A program made the position numbers and the translations under genes. A DNA stretch of 64,000 bases from Antedon mediterranea (Eukaryota; Echinodermata; Crinoidea; Comatulida; Antedonidae): NCBI RefSeq assembly GCF_964355755.1, contig NC_092676.1, positions 312,501-376,500 on the forward strand, written 5' to 3'. This document shows positions 23,701 through 33,617 of this stretch, piece by piece. The notes beneath the pieces are model-generated. The model did not search any database, had not been told where the DNA came from, and was given only the letters and a program-made list of their open reading frames with translations. Within the stretch, counting starts at the first letter, position 1, and each line of letters opens with the position of its first letter.

Positions 23701-25273
23701 AGCAGGTAAGACATTCAAAGAACATATATTGAATGCTCATTTAACATATGTCCCCCTGCCTTGGCATTGCATCATAGCAGGTAAGACATTCAAAGAACTT
23801 TATTTTGAATGCTCATTTAACATATGTCACACTACCTTGGCATTGCATCATAGCAGGTAAGACATTCAAAGAACTTTATATTGAATGCTCATTTAACATA
23901 TGTCACACTGCCTTGGCATCGCATCATAGCAGGTAAGACATCCAAAGAACATATATTGAATGCTCATTTAACATATGTCACACTGCCTTGGCATCGCATC
24001 ATAGCAGGTAAGACATCCAAAGAACATATATTGAATGCTCATTTGACGTACGTCACACTGCCTTGGCATCGCATCATAGCAGGTAAGACATCCAAAGAAC
24101 ATATATTGAATGCTCATTTAACATATGTCACACTGCCTTGGCATCGCATCATAGCAGGTAAGACATCCAAAGAACATATATTGAATGCTCATTTAACATA
24201 TGTCACACTGCCTTGGCATCGCATCATAGCAGGTAAGACATCCAAAGAACATATATTGAATGCTCATTTGACGTACGTCACACTGCCTTGGCATCGCATC
24301 ATAGCAGGTAAGACATCCAAAGAACATATATTGAATGCTCATTTAACATATGTCACACTGCCTTGGCATCGCATCATAGCAGGTAAGACATCCAAAGAAC
24401 ATATATTGAATGCTCATTTGACGTACGTCACACTGCCTTGGCATCGCATCATAGCAGGTAAGACATCCAAAGAACATATATTGAATGCTCATTTAACATA
24501 TGTCACACTGCCTTGGCATCGCATCATAGCAGGTAAGACATCCAAAGAACATATATTGAATGCTCATTTGACGTACGTCACACTGCCTTGGCATCGCATC
24601 ATAGCAGGTAAGACATCCAAAGAACATATATTGAATGCTCATTTGACGTACGTCACACTGCCTTGGCATCGCATCATAGCAGGTAAGACATTCAAAGAAC
24701 TTTATATTGAATGCTCATTTAACATAATATGTCACCCTGCCTTGGCATCGCATCATAGCAGGTAAGACATTCAAAGAAATTTATATTGAATGCTCATTTA
24801 ACATATGTCACCCTGCCTTGGCATTGCATCATAGCAGGTAAGACATTCAAAGAACGTATATTGAATGCTCATTTGACTTACGTCACACTGCCTTGGCATC
24901 GCATCATAGCAGGTAAGACATTCAAAGAACTTTATATTGAATGCTCATTATGTCACCCTGCCTTGGCATCGCATCATAGCAGGTAAGACATCAAATGCTT
25001 GTTTTTAATCTTTTATTTGTACTCTCCCTGTTTGTTTTTGTTTATTTATTTGATCAGCATAATATCAATACAATTAATAACATACAATACAACAAAGAAA
25101 TAAAAAATTCTGGGCAGAGGAAGCTTAAGCAAACTATCACTGGGTATTACTAAAATGAGAAGCTACCTTCATCAGAACTATTTTACTTGGTTTTATGAGA
25201 AGCATTTCATAATACTCTTCCATTTTGGTTTTCAGATGTTTTAGAAGTTCGACATGAACCTGTTCTAAGCTGA
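11731..25273 (+). CDS. KIAA0930: KIAA0930 homologue (DUF2045 family), 9 exons, 403 aa
   Basis: Coding exons: 11731-11842, 13262-13401, 17945-18052, 18793-18969, 21027-21167, 22293-22514, 23030-23174, 23424-23552, 25236-25273; all are phase-consistent. The length, 403 aa, is about that of the human protein. Recognisable blocks include DDMLFFVRRKEF, LGDPSVDWEE, LTCAVCT, QVFASPSKRRMDRKG, SYPNIFFLID, MVCVELVA, VRYEALKRVY, RMKGPEGKGHAEMAVSR and the C-terminal ILNAHLTYVTLPWHRI joined to DVLEVRHEPVLS. The family is conserved in animals, and its biochemical function is not established. The central Ser-rich part (residues about 275-345) is the least conserved. The main oddity is that the 3' end of exon 8 with its donor site is repeated 20 times into intron 8 (see the repeat entry). 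Introns 1, 2, 3, 4 and 5 also carry transposons or arrays. The start was chosen because it opens directly into the first exon, with phase fitting exon 2. Confidence 0.95.
11843..13261 (+). other. KIAA0930 intron 1
   Basis: Most of the intron is the 1.08 kb fold-back element. Before it, at about 11955-11985, a short GC-rich inverted motif (TTTCGGCCGCTAGTCCTTTCG type) stands out against the AT-rich background but is too short to classify. Confidence 0.6.
12136..13214. mobile_element. 1.08 kb fold-back (Mutator-like) element with 10 bp target duplication
   Basis: The two ends are inverted copies over at least 100 bases, beginning GGGTGTCACGAAAGCTCAGA and with further CACGAAAGCTAAGACCC blocks. 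Similarity continues inward over several hundred bases on each side (for example GTAAAATCATCAATTTAAA against its complement near 12592), so nearly the whole element folds back on itself. The direct repeat ATATTATAGG flanks it (12126-12135 and 13215-13224). A 10 bp duplication with long inverted ends is typical of Mutator-like elements. No transposase frame is present. Confidence 0.85.
15652..16979. mobile_element. palindromic MITE, copy 4, split by another element
   Basis: The left part (15652-15789) runs from TAAAGCTCTGTTTACACTAT to GATAGTGTA. The right part (16963-16979) is GTGTAGACAGAACTTTA. Together they make the usual inverted ends of this family; the gap is the element at 15790-16962. 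Confidence 0.8.
15790..16962. mobile_element. hAT-like non-autonomous element nested in the MITE
   Basis: Inverted ends CAGTGGCGGATCCAGG on the left and CTGGATCCGCCCCTG on the right. The direct repeat GTGTA lies at 15785-15789 and 16963-16967, so the target duplication is 5 bp. CAG-starting GGATCC-bearing ends occur in several hAT families, some with 5 bp duplications; assignment to hAT is from memory of end sequences only. The interior (1.17 kb) has no long open frame. Confidence 0.7.
18195..18540 (+). repeat. 34 bp minisatellite, 10 copies, in KIAA0930 intron 3
   Basis: Units of AATAATGTAGTTTAGAACCT followed by TCCCAGTATATTCC, with AATAAT/AATCAT and GAACC/GTACC variants. It starts about 140 bases after the exon 3 donor. 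Confidence 0.9.
19000..19293. mobile_element. MITE with TTAAAGATGTATTGTCCC-type ends
   Basis: Left end TTAAGGATGTAGTGTCCCC, right end GGGACAATATATCTTTAA. Interior words include GAATAACTATTATGTGACAT. Relatives lie at 39753-40079 (opposite interior orientation) and 35605-37211. The element starts 30 bases after the exon 4 donor of KIAA0930. Confidence 0.75.
19857..20115 (+). repeat. 27 bp satellite with TATA-like hairpin units, 9.5 copies
   Basis: Perfect units of CATGGTGTATAAATACCATA plus AGGCCTA. Each unit contains TATAAATA within an imperfect inverted repeat (ATGGT...ACCAT). There is essentially no divergence among units, so the array is young. It lies in KIAA0930 intron 4. Frames are open on both strands because 27 is a multiple of three; they are not genes. 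Confidence 0.95.
21366..21516. mobile_element. palindromic MITE, copy 5, in KIAA0930 intron 5
   Basis: Opens CTGTCTACTGTAGACAAACT and closes TCAAACTAGTTTGATATTGT followed by AGACATAGC. Inside are CATATATGGACA and ATGTCATATCACTACCAT. Compared with the other copies the interior is in reverse orientation. Confidence 0.8.
22065..22142 (+). repeat. 24 bp triplicate carrying acceptor-like TTTGCCTTTCAG
   Basis: Three units of ACTTTCAATTTGCCTTTCAG plus CCTC. Each contains a pyrimidine tract and CAG like a 3' splice site. It is intronic (KIAA0930 intron 5), about 150 bases upstream of the true exon 6 acceptor at 22292. Confidence 0.8.
23488..24994 (+). repeat. 20-copy array of KIAA0930 exon 8 end plus its 5' splice site
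   Basis: The unit starts in exon 8 at TCCAAAGAACAT, runs through the codons for ILNAHLTYVTLPWHRIIA, crosses the exon border CAG|GTAAGACA and restarts. Exon-end positions of the 20 donors: 23552, 23630, 23705, 23780, 23856, 23932, 24007, then every 75 bases to 24682, then 24761, 24837, 24912, 24982. Units 7-16 are exactly 75 bp. The two forms TTGACGTACGTCAC and TTAACATATGTCAC are interspersed, so longer blocks have been copied. All 20 copies keep CAGGTAAG intact. No copy beyond the first has an acceptor; the next clear acceptor is that of exon 9 at 25235. Joining from donors 1-4 keeps frame; from donor 5 onward the spacing breaks frame. Confidence 0.95.
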
Positions 25274-25396
25274 GTATTACATGTCAAAGGTCAAAGTAAA
25301 CATCAATAATTGGGTGATCAATAGGTGGAGATGTAATAACAAGATTGGTGATTTAGCAGACAGCAAGTTCTTTCTTCAGTAAACATTCCAACTTTG

Positions 25397-25402
25397 AATA
25401 AA
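25397..25402 (+). terminator. polyadenylation signal AATAAA of KIAA0930
   Basis: Lies 124 bases after the stop codon; a second AATAAA cluster occurs near 25519. Confidence 0.4.
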
Positions 25403-25669
25403 GTTGTTTAATTGCCAAGCTAAGTCCTGTAGAACTCTACCCGGAGACTTCATAAAGTAATTACCAAATTTGGGCCACACAGTTCACATGTTCGAACAAA
25501 TTGCTGTTTATTGATTATAAATAAATAAACGGTAATTAATATAAGTTAAAGTCAAACAAGTTTATATAAATGAATGAAGATAGGTGTACCGACAGCTATA
25601 CTCAAATAACCTATAACACAAGATTCTATACTAATAAACAGCTCTATTAACAGCAAATTATTAATATTC

Positions 25670-25808
25670 AGTGATATAGCCGCCAGAAATAAAGTGGTCT
25701 GGTTTTTGCAAGAAAAGGGAACAATCTCTGAAGCAAATAGGTTGTCAAAGGCCTTTTTGAAAATGTGGTCAGGTTGAAACCATACCAAATGTACTGGTGG
25801 CTACGGCC
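25670..25808. repeat. dispersed short repeat, copy A
   Basis: Shares AAGAAAAGGGAACAATCTCT, GAAGCAA, GGTTGTCAAAGGC and GTGGTCAGGTTGAAACC with the copy at 26889-27001. Both copies end GTACTGGTGGCTAC and start with an imperfect inverted counterpart (TAGCCGCCAG here, GTAGCCACAAG in copy B). A small MITE is likely. Confidence 0.7.
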
Positions 25809-26888
25809 CTGTTAACAGTGGATTTGTAGGAGAAGATATGTGAAGGTGTATTAGTTGAAGTTTTGTTAGTGTTTCATGTGGTCTAAACAAATTAGATTTC
25901 ATTTGAATAAACAATATTTTATTAGGAATAAAGTATGTATACAAAAAGAACATTATGTTGCTAATGGCTTGGTGGTTACATGATGAATGTGACAAGGTAA
26001 TATGCACATTTAAAATGTATGAGATGTCAGAAGAAATGTTTCACAGGTTACAACATGTTATAGAGCACAAAGTATTGAATGTGATTGAAATAAGATCGTT
26101 CTTATTTGAATATAAGAATTTTAAAGATTATACCACTATGTGGTTGCTTATATTATAAGTGGATTTATAAAATTTAAAATCTTTCAAATATAATAGATTT
26201 ATTCTGAAGTACTAGGTATTCTAGGAGAAATATTTTTCTAATTGTAAATTGATGTTCAAAGTATTTTGTAATTGGGTTGCATCTCTTTTTGTCTGCTTGA
26301 GAGTAAAGAATCTTTATATTTTATATATGTCCTATTACTACATAGTAAATGGTTAAGCTAGTGGTTTGTACTCATAAACTGTGTATTAAATATAGACAGG
26401 TTATCTTCACTATATAATTATTTTACTTTATTATGTTAAAAATATGGTTTGCTCCTTAAATTATTCTACTATTACAATAATAGTATCATGGAGCAGAATT
26501 TTATCACATCACAACTCTAAAGGAACAACCAAAACCTAGATTTTATTATACATTTTTTATTCGGGAAGTACTGTGGTACAAGTTATTACACATTAAGGGT
26601 ATACATCATTGGTGGAGATAACCCAATCCAATGGGTATGAGCCCTCACTGGCTAAACCCAGGGGCCCCAGAGCTTAGATTTACGTACATTTGTTGTATTT
26701 ACTATTATTTATAATGTTTTGACCAATACATACACCATCTCCATACATACACTGTATGCTATTCCAAGTATGAACGATGGTTTATAGCAGGGCGGATCTT
26801 CATGTAATTCCTCTCCCTCTTTTAAAAAAAACCAAAATGTAATTATTTACTACTTTTCGGTACCAGTATTTTTTACTATTAATATTCA

Positions 26889-27001
26889 ATGATGTAGCCA
26901 CAAGAAAAGGGAACAATCTCTGAAGCAACAGGGTTGTCAAAGGCATCTGTCAAAAAGTGGTCAGGTTGAAACCTTACCAACTGTACTGGTGGCTACAGCC
27001 T
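26889..27001. repeat. dispersed short repeat, copy B
   Basis: Second copy of the element at 25670-25808, shorter by about 25 bases. Its inverted ends GTAGCCAC and GTGGCTAC are intact. Confidence 0.7.
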
Positions 27002-27677
27002 TGATATTATATAGCGTTCCCCTGTATGACAAATTCTGAATTTAAATGTTGTGATTATTGTATTATAAGCCACCTGTTTTCTTCCCTAGGCTATTGCTAT
27101 AGTATACCTGTGGAAAGCTATCACTGCAGCTATGTATAACATTTGGATCTCTTTACCTTCTTTTAGCTACATTCGAATAGTCATTGTATGTATCTGAAAT
27201 ATAAAATTTGATAATATACTGTAACTGGGATTTTATCAATTATCAATGTCTTCCATTCATTAAACATAAATAATGTTTAATTTTAGTGCTTTTCACGTTT
27301 TAAAAATTACTTTTATATCACAATTGTGCAATAATCAATTATGTTGTGTTAAATAAATGTAGAGAAAACTTTCTTTTAAAATAAATTAAAATTTATTTGG
27401 TAAATTTGGTGAATGAAAATTATTAAAAAAATATTGGTAACAAAATATTTGAAGTTTCTTTCTTACTATTGGTCCAAAGAAAAATAACTTGGGGTACTGT
27501 ACTTATTGTGGACTACATTGGTATTTGTGTGGCATTCAAATGAACCTGATAAAGAATTTGTCCTTTGTGGCGTGCCATGCCACGACATTGCGTTCCATAC
27601 CCGCCACTGTAAAATGGGTCAATTTATTGCACAACAACTCTCAATAATCAAAGATAAAAAAGTACTAAAAACCAAAT

Positions 27678-30600
27678 ATGGCGAGTTATGAAAGGTAATG
27701 TCTTGTAGTTTAGTAAGTTTTGGTTATTACATGTGGTTATAGTTTATAAATCATGTACAATAATGGCTTTTAACAGGTTTTAAAGCTAGGCATACCCTCG
27801 GTCGGTGCTAGTGAGTCGACAAGGAAGGATGAGGACCAGAGGACGGTCGAGGAAGGCTTACATATGACATGGTAGGGAGGCTAGGGTCTCTAGGGCCTAG
27901 GCTTTAAATACGTGGATCTTGGCTTCCTAGATCTGTAGCAGTCTCTCTCTCTAGGCGTAGCCTAGCCCAGCCCTAGGCCTAGGTAGGCTAGCCTAGAGTA
28001 TAGTTTACTTTTATCAACATGGAGTAAAGAATTTTTTACTCCATGATCATGCTTTCAATAAAATAAGATTTGTGAATTTACTGACGTTTTGTTTTTTAGT
28101 GAAGAAGATCATCAATTAATACAAGAAGAAATTGACATCTTGAATTCAATTTACATTGATGAACTTAAAATAACCAAAAATAACAGGTAATTAAATATGC
28201 ATAAATGCATTTTATTTATTATTCATTCTCATTTCATAGATTGAAATTAATGTAGCATTTATAGTTGAATTATGCAATCATAAAATGTAAATCCACTGAA
28301 CTCTAACATTTTGATGGTTTGATTTTCTCTTAATTTCAGTGGAATCACAGAATTTCTTGAAATTGTGATTCATCCTGCAACAGCAGGCCAAGCAGAGCAA
28401 CAGTATGTGTGCTTGACACTCATTTTACAGATACCAGACAAAGTAAGTTGCATCTCTATACCAAAAAGTGATAAGAACAGCTTTTAAGACCACTTTACAA
28501 TATCCAAATCCTACCCAGATCATCAGAGCATGGTTAACAGCATCTTATAGTAAATTTGTTAACATATATAAACTTCAATTTAAAGTGTTCTTAACACTGG
28601 CTATGTAAACATTATATAAGGCTAAATTAACCCAAAATATTTCAAATTGTTTTACACCTTATAACATCCTAGTCTAATATTGTTATCTTTTATTATGTTA
28701 ATAGTATCCACATGTAGAACCAAAAATTACCATCAAGAACCCAAGAGGAATATCTGATGAGTTTGTAAACGGGTATGAATATTTATTTTACAAATTCAAA
28801 TAGTAAATAGACTGAAGTGACTATTGTAATTAAACAAAAATACACCGTTTTTTGTTAGTAATACTAACTAGAGGCTCTGGAACCATTTAAAAACTCCTCA
28901 TCATTGGACAGATTTAAGTCATTACTTAAAACTTGCTTGTTCTGATCTTTTTTGACTGCACCATGAGCTTTGGAGTGGCGCTATAAAAAATTAACACTCG
29001 CCAATAATTGTAAAATTATATAATATCAACTTTATTTTTAGCTTAAAGAAATCACTGGAAGAGTATGCTACTGAGAATTGTGGGAATCAAGTCCTTTTTT
29101 CACTCATCCAGGTAAAATATTAGGTTTAGATTTACAAATATGATTTAACAAAAGCTTTATTGATAACTCTAAACATACTTAACTCCCTTTGGTTTAATAA
29201 GTAAATTAAAAGTGTTTAATATGACCAAATCGAGCAACCTTAACTCTCAGTCTAAGTTTCAAAGTGTATTTCAAAATTTAATTTATTATAATAATGTTGT
29301 TTTATTTCATAGCATGCTAATGATGGTCTAACACACAACAACACACCAAGCTGTGATTGTGCTGTCTGTCTCACTGGTTTCCAGGTACAGTATGTGAAAA
29401 TCAAAAATAAAATTCAATATTGACATTCTTTGGGAAAGCACTTTTGTTTAAATTATGCATATATACTAAGGCGGTGGATAAGTGGGTTGTTGTGTGAATT
29501 GTTACTGTATTTAGGTTCAGTGTTTATTGTATGTGTTGTTGTCAATAAAATGGTTTTAGTTTTTCTATTTGTGGTACTGTAAGCCTACATCCTCAATCTG
29601 TTATAATGTGTTTCATACAGTATAATGGAAAATAGAGATTTATTGATAATATTTTGTTTAAACAGGAGGAAGATTCTTTCACAAAAACAGAATGTTACCA
29701 TTATTTTCATCTAAGTTGTCTTCAAAGGTATATTGATGTTTGCACCAGTGATTATGAGAAAGAAATTGCTGAGATTCAACAGAGCATGCCACAACAGACA
29801 CCAAAACAACTAGAGATTGTCTGTCCAGTTTGCAGAGAACCAATATCATATCAGAGTGAACAGAACGTTCATGTTGGTTTGATGTCTGATAAAGATGAAT
29901 TGTTTGTACCAGATGATAATATGAGGAAGTGGCAGGAGAAGATGAAGGAATTGTACAAGAAACAAGCTGATCAAGGTGGCATCATTGACGTGGAAGCAGA
30001 AAGCAATAAGTTCCTTTTGGATATTTCAACGGTAAGTGACTAACTATCAAACATTCATTTTTGACTGGCAAACTTTCTGTGTCGTTGTTTGGACTAGCCA
30101 TCAAAATTAGTAATTATAAGTAAAGTTATTTAGTTCAAAAATTAATCTGTACATAGTACCTAGTACATCTTTCGAGGCGATTAGGAGGTTTACCCCGGTG
30201 TACTAGTACACACACACACTGATCATCATAACTGGGCCCTCTGGAAAACCAGTCTTTAACTGAAGAAGAACCGAGTATCATTAAAATATTTCAATTCAAT
30301 CAATATATTTTATAACTCTATAAACATTCAATTTATATTCAGACCGTTTCAGCTCCTTTAGCAAGTCTGAGACTTCATGATGATAAGAAAACTTCAGCAT
30401 ATAGAGAAAGTGACGAAAGAAATACAAAGGCAACAAAACCAAGAAGAGCAAACAAACATGGCAACACATATAGAGAAAGACAACTAACAAATCAAAGAGA
30501 AGAAAGAAGGTTCAGAAAAGAAGAAAATGATGAAGATATAAACAGACAAAGGACAAAGGAATTTAAATCTGACATAAAGAAAAATGAGGAGAATGTTATA

Positions 30601-32097
30601 GGTAGTGATATGTTGCCAACTGGACAGCTATCTGATGAAAATGATCAGAAAAGAGCTGGAATTCCCTCTGAAAGTTCAATAAATAAAAAAACGGAAGCCA
30701 GTGATGCTGATAAAGACGATAAAAACAAAAGTGAATGTGATGCAAAACTAGAAAAAGAGGGAAACAAACAAGATAATTCACTACTAAGTAAGAACTTGCA
30801 AGAAACACGTACTAAACAATTCGATAAAAAATATGAGAAAAGTTATAATCACTATAGAACTGATGAAAGAAAAACAAGCCGTTGGCGTAATAAAGATGAA
30901 TGTAGTTATTTGAATGGTAAACAAACTCGACAAGCTTACTCAGGTGGCAACTCAACTCGATGTGTTAATCCGAAACTTCAAAGTGTATGGGATTCTCCTT
31001 CAGCAAATAAAAATACAACAGGTGACAAACAGAATTCAAGTAGTGTTAGAAAAGATCTACATAGTGAAGCTGGTTCTGTAAGTATATGCCACAAATCAAA
31101 TGAAACTAAAAATGAGCATCCCTGTGAGGTCAAAGATTCAACTAAAGAAACAGATGAAAGTTCAACAGCAAACACCAGAAGTCAACAGTATCATGATCGA
31201 CCTAGCAGCAGAGATCAACATCATGATCGACCAACCAGCAGAGATCAACATCATGATCGACCAACCAGCAGAGGTCAACATCATGATCGACTAAGCAGCA
31301 GAGGTCAACATCATGATCGACCAAGCAGCAGAGGTCAACATCATGATCGACCAAGCAGCAGAGGTCAACATCATGATCGACCAAGCAGCAGAGGTCAACA
31401 TGATCGACCAAGCAGCAGAGGTCAACATGATCGACCAAGCAGCAGAGGTCAACATCATGTTCGATCAAGCAGCAGAGGTCAACATCATGATCGACCAAGC
31501 AGCAGAGGTCAACATCATGATCGACCAGGCAGCAGAGGTCAACAATATGATCGACCAAGCACCAGAAATCAACAACATCATATACCAGGTACCAAAAGTC
31601 AACGGCCAAGATCCAGTGGTTCCACAAGAGAAAAGCAACACCATAGTATATCTAGTGAGATTAAGAGCGGTCATCTACTAAATAAAACAAGCAGTACTAG
31701 TGACAAAGTTGAAAAAAACAATTGTAATGATGATGAATTAAAACATAATGAACAATTGAAGAGTGATAAGCAAAGTAACAAAGACAAACAATCTGATCAT
31801 CAAAATTACAGAAGTAGAAATCATTTTCAAAGACAACAACATTCAGATGGCGAACCAAAGAAATTGATCAAAAGTGATAAAAACGATTCTTCGTCAACAT
31901 CGTTTACTCAAAATAAAAAGAAATGTGATTCAAAAGTAAGCCCAGTAAGTTGTGGGCTAAAGGACATAGCATATAGCATAATAGAAAAGAAATCAGAAAC
32001 AGACAATACTTCATCTGATATCTTTTTAGACAAAACTTCTGGACCATCTCCAGGGTTTAAATCGAACGTTCCTGTCTTACCTCCTCCTGGTTTCTAG
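27678..32097 (+). CDS. RNF25: RNF25-like E3 ubiquitin ligase (RWD + RING-H2), 8 exons, 845 aa
   Basis: Coding exons: 27678-27694, 28100-28186, 28340-28442, 28705-28772, 29042-29111, 29313-29384, 29666-30031, 30343-32097, all phase-consistent. The first exon codes only MASYE plus two bases. An RWD domain spans residues about 6-115 (EIDILNSIYIDEL, YPHVEPKITIKNPRG). The RING ligands are C131, C134, C149, H151, H154, C157, C192 and C195, with a 34-residue insert before the last pair, as in vertebrate RNF25. The conserved GGIIDVEAESNKF block follows. Exon 8 encodes a low-complexity tail of 584 residues rich in Lys, Ser, Asp and Asn, with 13 DRPSSRGQHH-type repeats, ending LPPPGF. Known role of the family: E3 ligase, reported in NF-kB activation and in the response to stalled ribosomes. 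The vertebrate protein is only about 460 aa, so this tail is much longer. Confidence 0.95.
27775..28045 (+). other. CTAGG/GGCCTAG-rich patch and hairpin in RNF25 intron 1
   Basis: A run unusually rich in CCTAGG, GGCTAG and TAGGCCTAG words at about 27870-28000. It is followed by an inverted repeat CATGGAGTAAA...TTTACTCCATG (about 28018-28044). No known family was recognised. Confidence 0.5.
28870..28995 (+). mobile_element. 3'-end remnant of a non-LTR retrotransposon in RNF25 intron 4
   Basis: One frame reads SSSLDRFKSLLKTCLF, stop, then ALEWRYKKL. This is the typical C-terminal motif of CR1/L2/Rex-type reverse-transcriptase proteins (FK..LKT.LF, then ALxRYK). Upstream parts are missing. Confidence 0.6.
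31191..31587 (+). repeat. 30 bp coding minisatellite in the RNF25 tail
   Basis: About 13 units of AGCAGCAGAGGTCAACATCA plus TGATCGACCA encode SSRGQHHDRP. Two units lack one His codon, so units are 27 or 30 bp and frame is kept throughout. Antisense frames (VDLCCLVDHD) are shadows. Confidence 0.95.
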
Positions 32098-32544
32098 TTA
32101 CCATATTGTCTCGGGTATAAGCCCATCTGTGAACACAGGCTTATAGGTGGGCTTAATAATGAGAGCTATAGTGGTTTAGCCTTCTATTCTAAACTAGTAA
32201 ATTTAGGAGTTTTCTCAGGGAAACAAATTGTGCACTATATTTAAACTACACTGCTTCAATAATATATATGAAATTTAAAATGTTTGTGAACATCATGTTA
32301 AGGTGAATTTAATTAAATGGAATGTGGAAAGAAGCTTTCAATTGTAATGTTGCAATTCAGTGAGTTTTAAAGAAATGCCGATGGTTGATATCAGTATTTG
32401 TCCAGTAAGTTAGAGACTCCATTTCAAAATGTGTATCACATGTGATGCTTGTATCATATGCCAATTCCAAAAACAAGTTCCATGCTAAACATTCTCCGAA
32501 TATATTGAATTTAAAATATAATTTGAATGTTACAGAATTGTGGC

Positions 32545-33617
32545 AATTCACTGGACTCCCATGACAACCAGTTTGCCTTCAAATCTGGTCACTCAACCGA
32601 ATTGTGTATATTTGCTCTTAACAGATTATCGAGCATTACAACAATCATGGTAGCCCAGTTTATTGCTGTTTCTTGGACGCTAGCAAAGCCTTTGATAAAG
32701 TGAACCACTGGACACTTTTCAAGACCTTAATTGACAGGCGTACCGCTTCACCTATAGTTAAGATACTGAGGTCATGGTATAGGAATCAGGAATTTGTTGT
32801 CAGGTGGGGTAGTTCCGTTTCCGATTCTTTCACTGTAATGGGGTTCGCCAGGGAGGCATTATGTCCCCTCTACTTTACAATGTGTACACTGATCCGTTAA
32901 CTGTTGAACTGACTAAGTCAAAAGAAGGTTGTGAAATTAACAGTCTTAAACTGAATTGCCTAAGCTTTGCCGATGACTTGGTTTTTTTGGCTCCGTCAGT
33001 AGCTGGCTTACAAAGCCTAATTGGACTCTGTGAAGGTTTTGCTAGTGACCATGATATTACTTTTAATGAAACCAAATCCAAATGCTTGCTATTTTGCCCG
33101 AAAGTCCGCAACCTCAAAGGTGTTCCACATAATTATGACCTTAAATGGGGCACCTCTAAACGTTGATAATTCAATAACCTATCTTGGCCATGTGATAAGT
33201 AATAATCTGAGTGATGAAAGTGAGATCAAACGTCAATATCGATCTATTTGCATTAGGGCCAACTCCCTAAATAGAAAGTTTGGTAAATGTTCTACTACGA
33301 CTAAATGTTATCTATTTAAAAGTTACTGTGTCAGCATGTACTGTTCAACCTTATGGTGTAGATATAATAAGAGCACTCTGAGATCACTGAAAGTATGTTA
33401 TAACAATGCCTTACGTTTGCTGCTAAAGCAGCCTAGACATTGTAGTGCAAGCATGATGTTTGTCTTAAATGACGTCCCATCCTTTGATGAATTCATTAGA
33501 AAATCTGTTTTTAGTTTTAATAATCGTGTGAACGCAAGTAGTAATTCCTTGATCATGGCCATTAATCGCCACGCGAGGTGCGGGCAAAAAATTTCTATTG
33601 ATCATACATTCCAATAA
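32545..33617 (+). pseudogene. degenerate non-LTR retrotransposon reverse transcriptase
   Basis: Pieces in shifting frames give QFAFKSGHST, then CCFLDASKAFDKVNHWTLF (RT motif with catalytic Asp), GGIMSPLLYNVYTDPL, LSFADDLVFLAPS (the FADD version of YxDD) and YLGHVISNNLSDE. The tail then runs to a stop after DHTFQ. At least two frameshifts (near 32855 and 33165) disable it, and the N-terminal endonuclease is missing. The style is that of CR1/L2-like LINEs; the clade is not certain. Confidence 0.85.

Larger units (their letters stand above)
25274..27677. other. 3' UTR of KIAA0930 and spacer before RNF25
   Basis: AATAAA at 25397-25402 is a fitting polyadenylation signal. The spacer holds two related copies of a short element (about 25670-25808 and 26889-27001). 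Several modest open frames here have no protein-like features. Confidence 0.5.

Noticed and set aside
23881-24765. A separate 294-codon gene in the repeat array
   Set aside because: It is the exon-end array read in frame. Its ATG is an internal unit sequence and it has no promoter or independent homology.
23488-24994. CRISPR array
   Set aside because: Units are contiguous with no unique spacers, derive from a coding exon and lie in a eukaryotic gene.
27506-27691. 61-codon open frame overlapping the RNF25 start
   Set aside because: The RNF25 first exon is in another frame with a phase-matched donor at 27694; this frame has no recognisable features.
31202-31674. Minus-strand open frame with VDLCCLVDHD repeats
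   Set aside because: It is the antisense of the RNF25 coding minisatellite.
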